Shown here: piece after piece, positions 63,887 through 64,000 of the stretch | Position numbering within the stretch: position 1 is the stretch's first letter | Layout: every line of letters starts with the position of its first letter | Source of the DNA: Timema cristinae | Taxonomy: Eukaryota; Arthropoda; Insecta; Phasmatodea; Timematidae | Direction: 5' to 3' | Assembly: GCA_039000515.1 (NCBI GenBank) | Contig: JBCFYV010002255.1 | Location: 19,743,921-19,807,920, forward strand | DNA: 64,000 bases | Notes under the pieces: model-generated | What the model was told of the DNA's origin: nothing | Database searches by the model: none | The model's input: the letters and a program-made list of their open reading frames with translations, nothing else | Program-made: the position numbers and the translations under genes

Positions 63887-64000
63887 CATTTTGGTTAATT
63901 CTTTTTTAGTTAATTTAAAACTGGATCGGAATAAATAAAATGAAGCTTGTTTTCTGTTTGTTTGAAGCAAAACAAATAGTTGCTTGGGGTAACAACCCCT

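Noticed and set aside
1..64000. Prokaryotic or viral genome
   Set aside because: No dense coding, no operons and no viral gene blocks. Pol III SINEs with target duplications and a class II eukaryotic tRNA-Leu indicate an animal nuclear genome.

Overview
This window looks like intergenic or deep-intronic DNA from a large, AT-rich, repeat-dense animal genome, most likely an arthropod and probably an insect. The grounds are: no open reading frame above about 140 codons; dozens of Pol III-type SINEs with A and B boxes; long terminal-inverted-repeat elements; LINE 3'-end fragments of a type common in insect genomes; a short CCTAA (insect TTAGG-type) run; and an intact nuclear tRNA-Leu. The species cannot be named from the sequence. 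No host protein-coding gene is supported. The only gene I am confident is functional is tRNA-Leu(AAG) at 37845-37924.

Most recognisable DNA is a community of short retroposons. I define them here as follows. SINE-A has a tRNA-like head with TGGCGTAGTTGGCTAACGCG. SINE-C has a tRNA-Leu-like head with GGTCTAAGGCG. A and C share the B box (GGTTCGAATC), the body and the tail. SINE-B has a different head (TGGTCTAGGGGTAAGGTG) and body but the same last ~50 bp, ending near GTAAGACGCGGTGCTAA plus a (TAA)n tail. SINE-D (23172-24185) and SINE-F (11045-11620, 48765-49032) are unrelated tRNA-headed families. A further tRNA-like unit, 'E' (2911, 8275, 10012), carries a conserved upstream leader. Many A, B and C copies have perfect 10-14 bp target-site duplications, so they moved by LINE-type target-primed reverse transcription. 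The matching LINE is not present in the window.

DNA transposon relics include three copies of a 233-235 bp MITE with TA duplications; a 721 bp hAT-like element with an 8 bp duplication; a 622 bp long-TIR element with a 9 bp duplication (Mutator-like); a PIF/Harbinger-like relic with a transposase N-terminal trace; two copies of a TTAA-flanked ~510-550 bp element; five copies of a ~340-400 bp palindromic element (P); two Helitron-like TC...CTAG units; and several one-off inverted-repeat elements. LINE coding fragments lie at 33452-33700 (+), 39640-40320 (-), 56531-56927 (-) and 62225-62405 (+). The last runs into a 46-bp minisatellite apparently built from the LINE C-terminal coding sequence.

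Layout. 0-10 kb: SINE-C, B and A copies, MITE copy 1 and the tRNA-like inverted repeat. 10-24 kb: a three-layer nest at 10975-11935, the hAT insertion in a SINE-C, a SINE A-B dimer and SINE-D. 24-34 kb: mostly AT-rich DNA, the Mutator-like element, a SINE-A/SINE-B pair and a LINE end. 34-46 kb: MITE copy 3, palindromes, tRNA-Leu, an RT fragment and Harbinger. 46-54 kb: AT-rich repeat family L with SINE insertions. 54-64 kb: degraded SINE-C copies, a CATA microsatellite, tandem repeats, SINE-B pairs and the LINE-derived minisatellite. Much of the history can be read from insertions within insertions. Boundaries without a target-site duplication are approximate.
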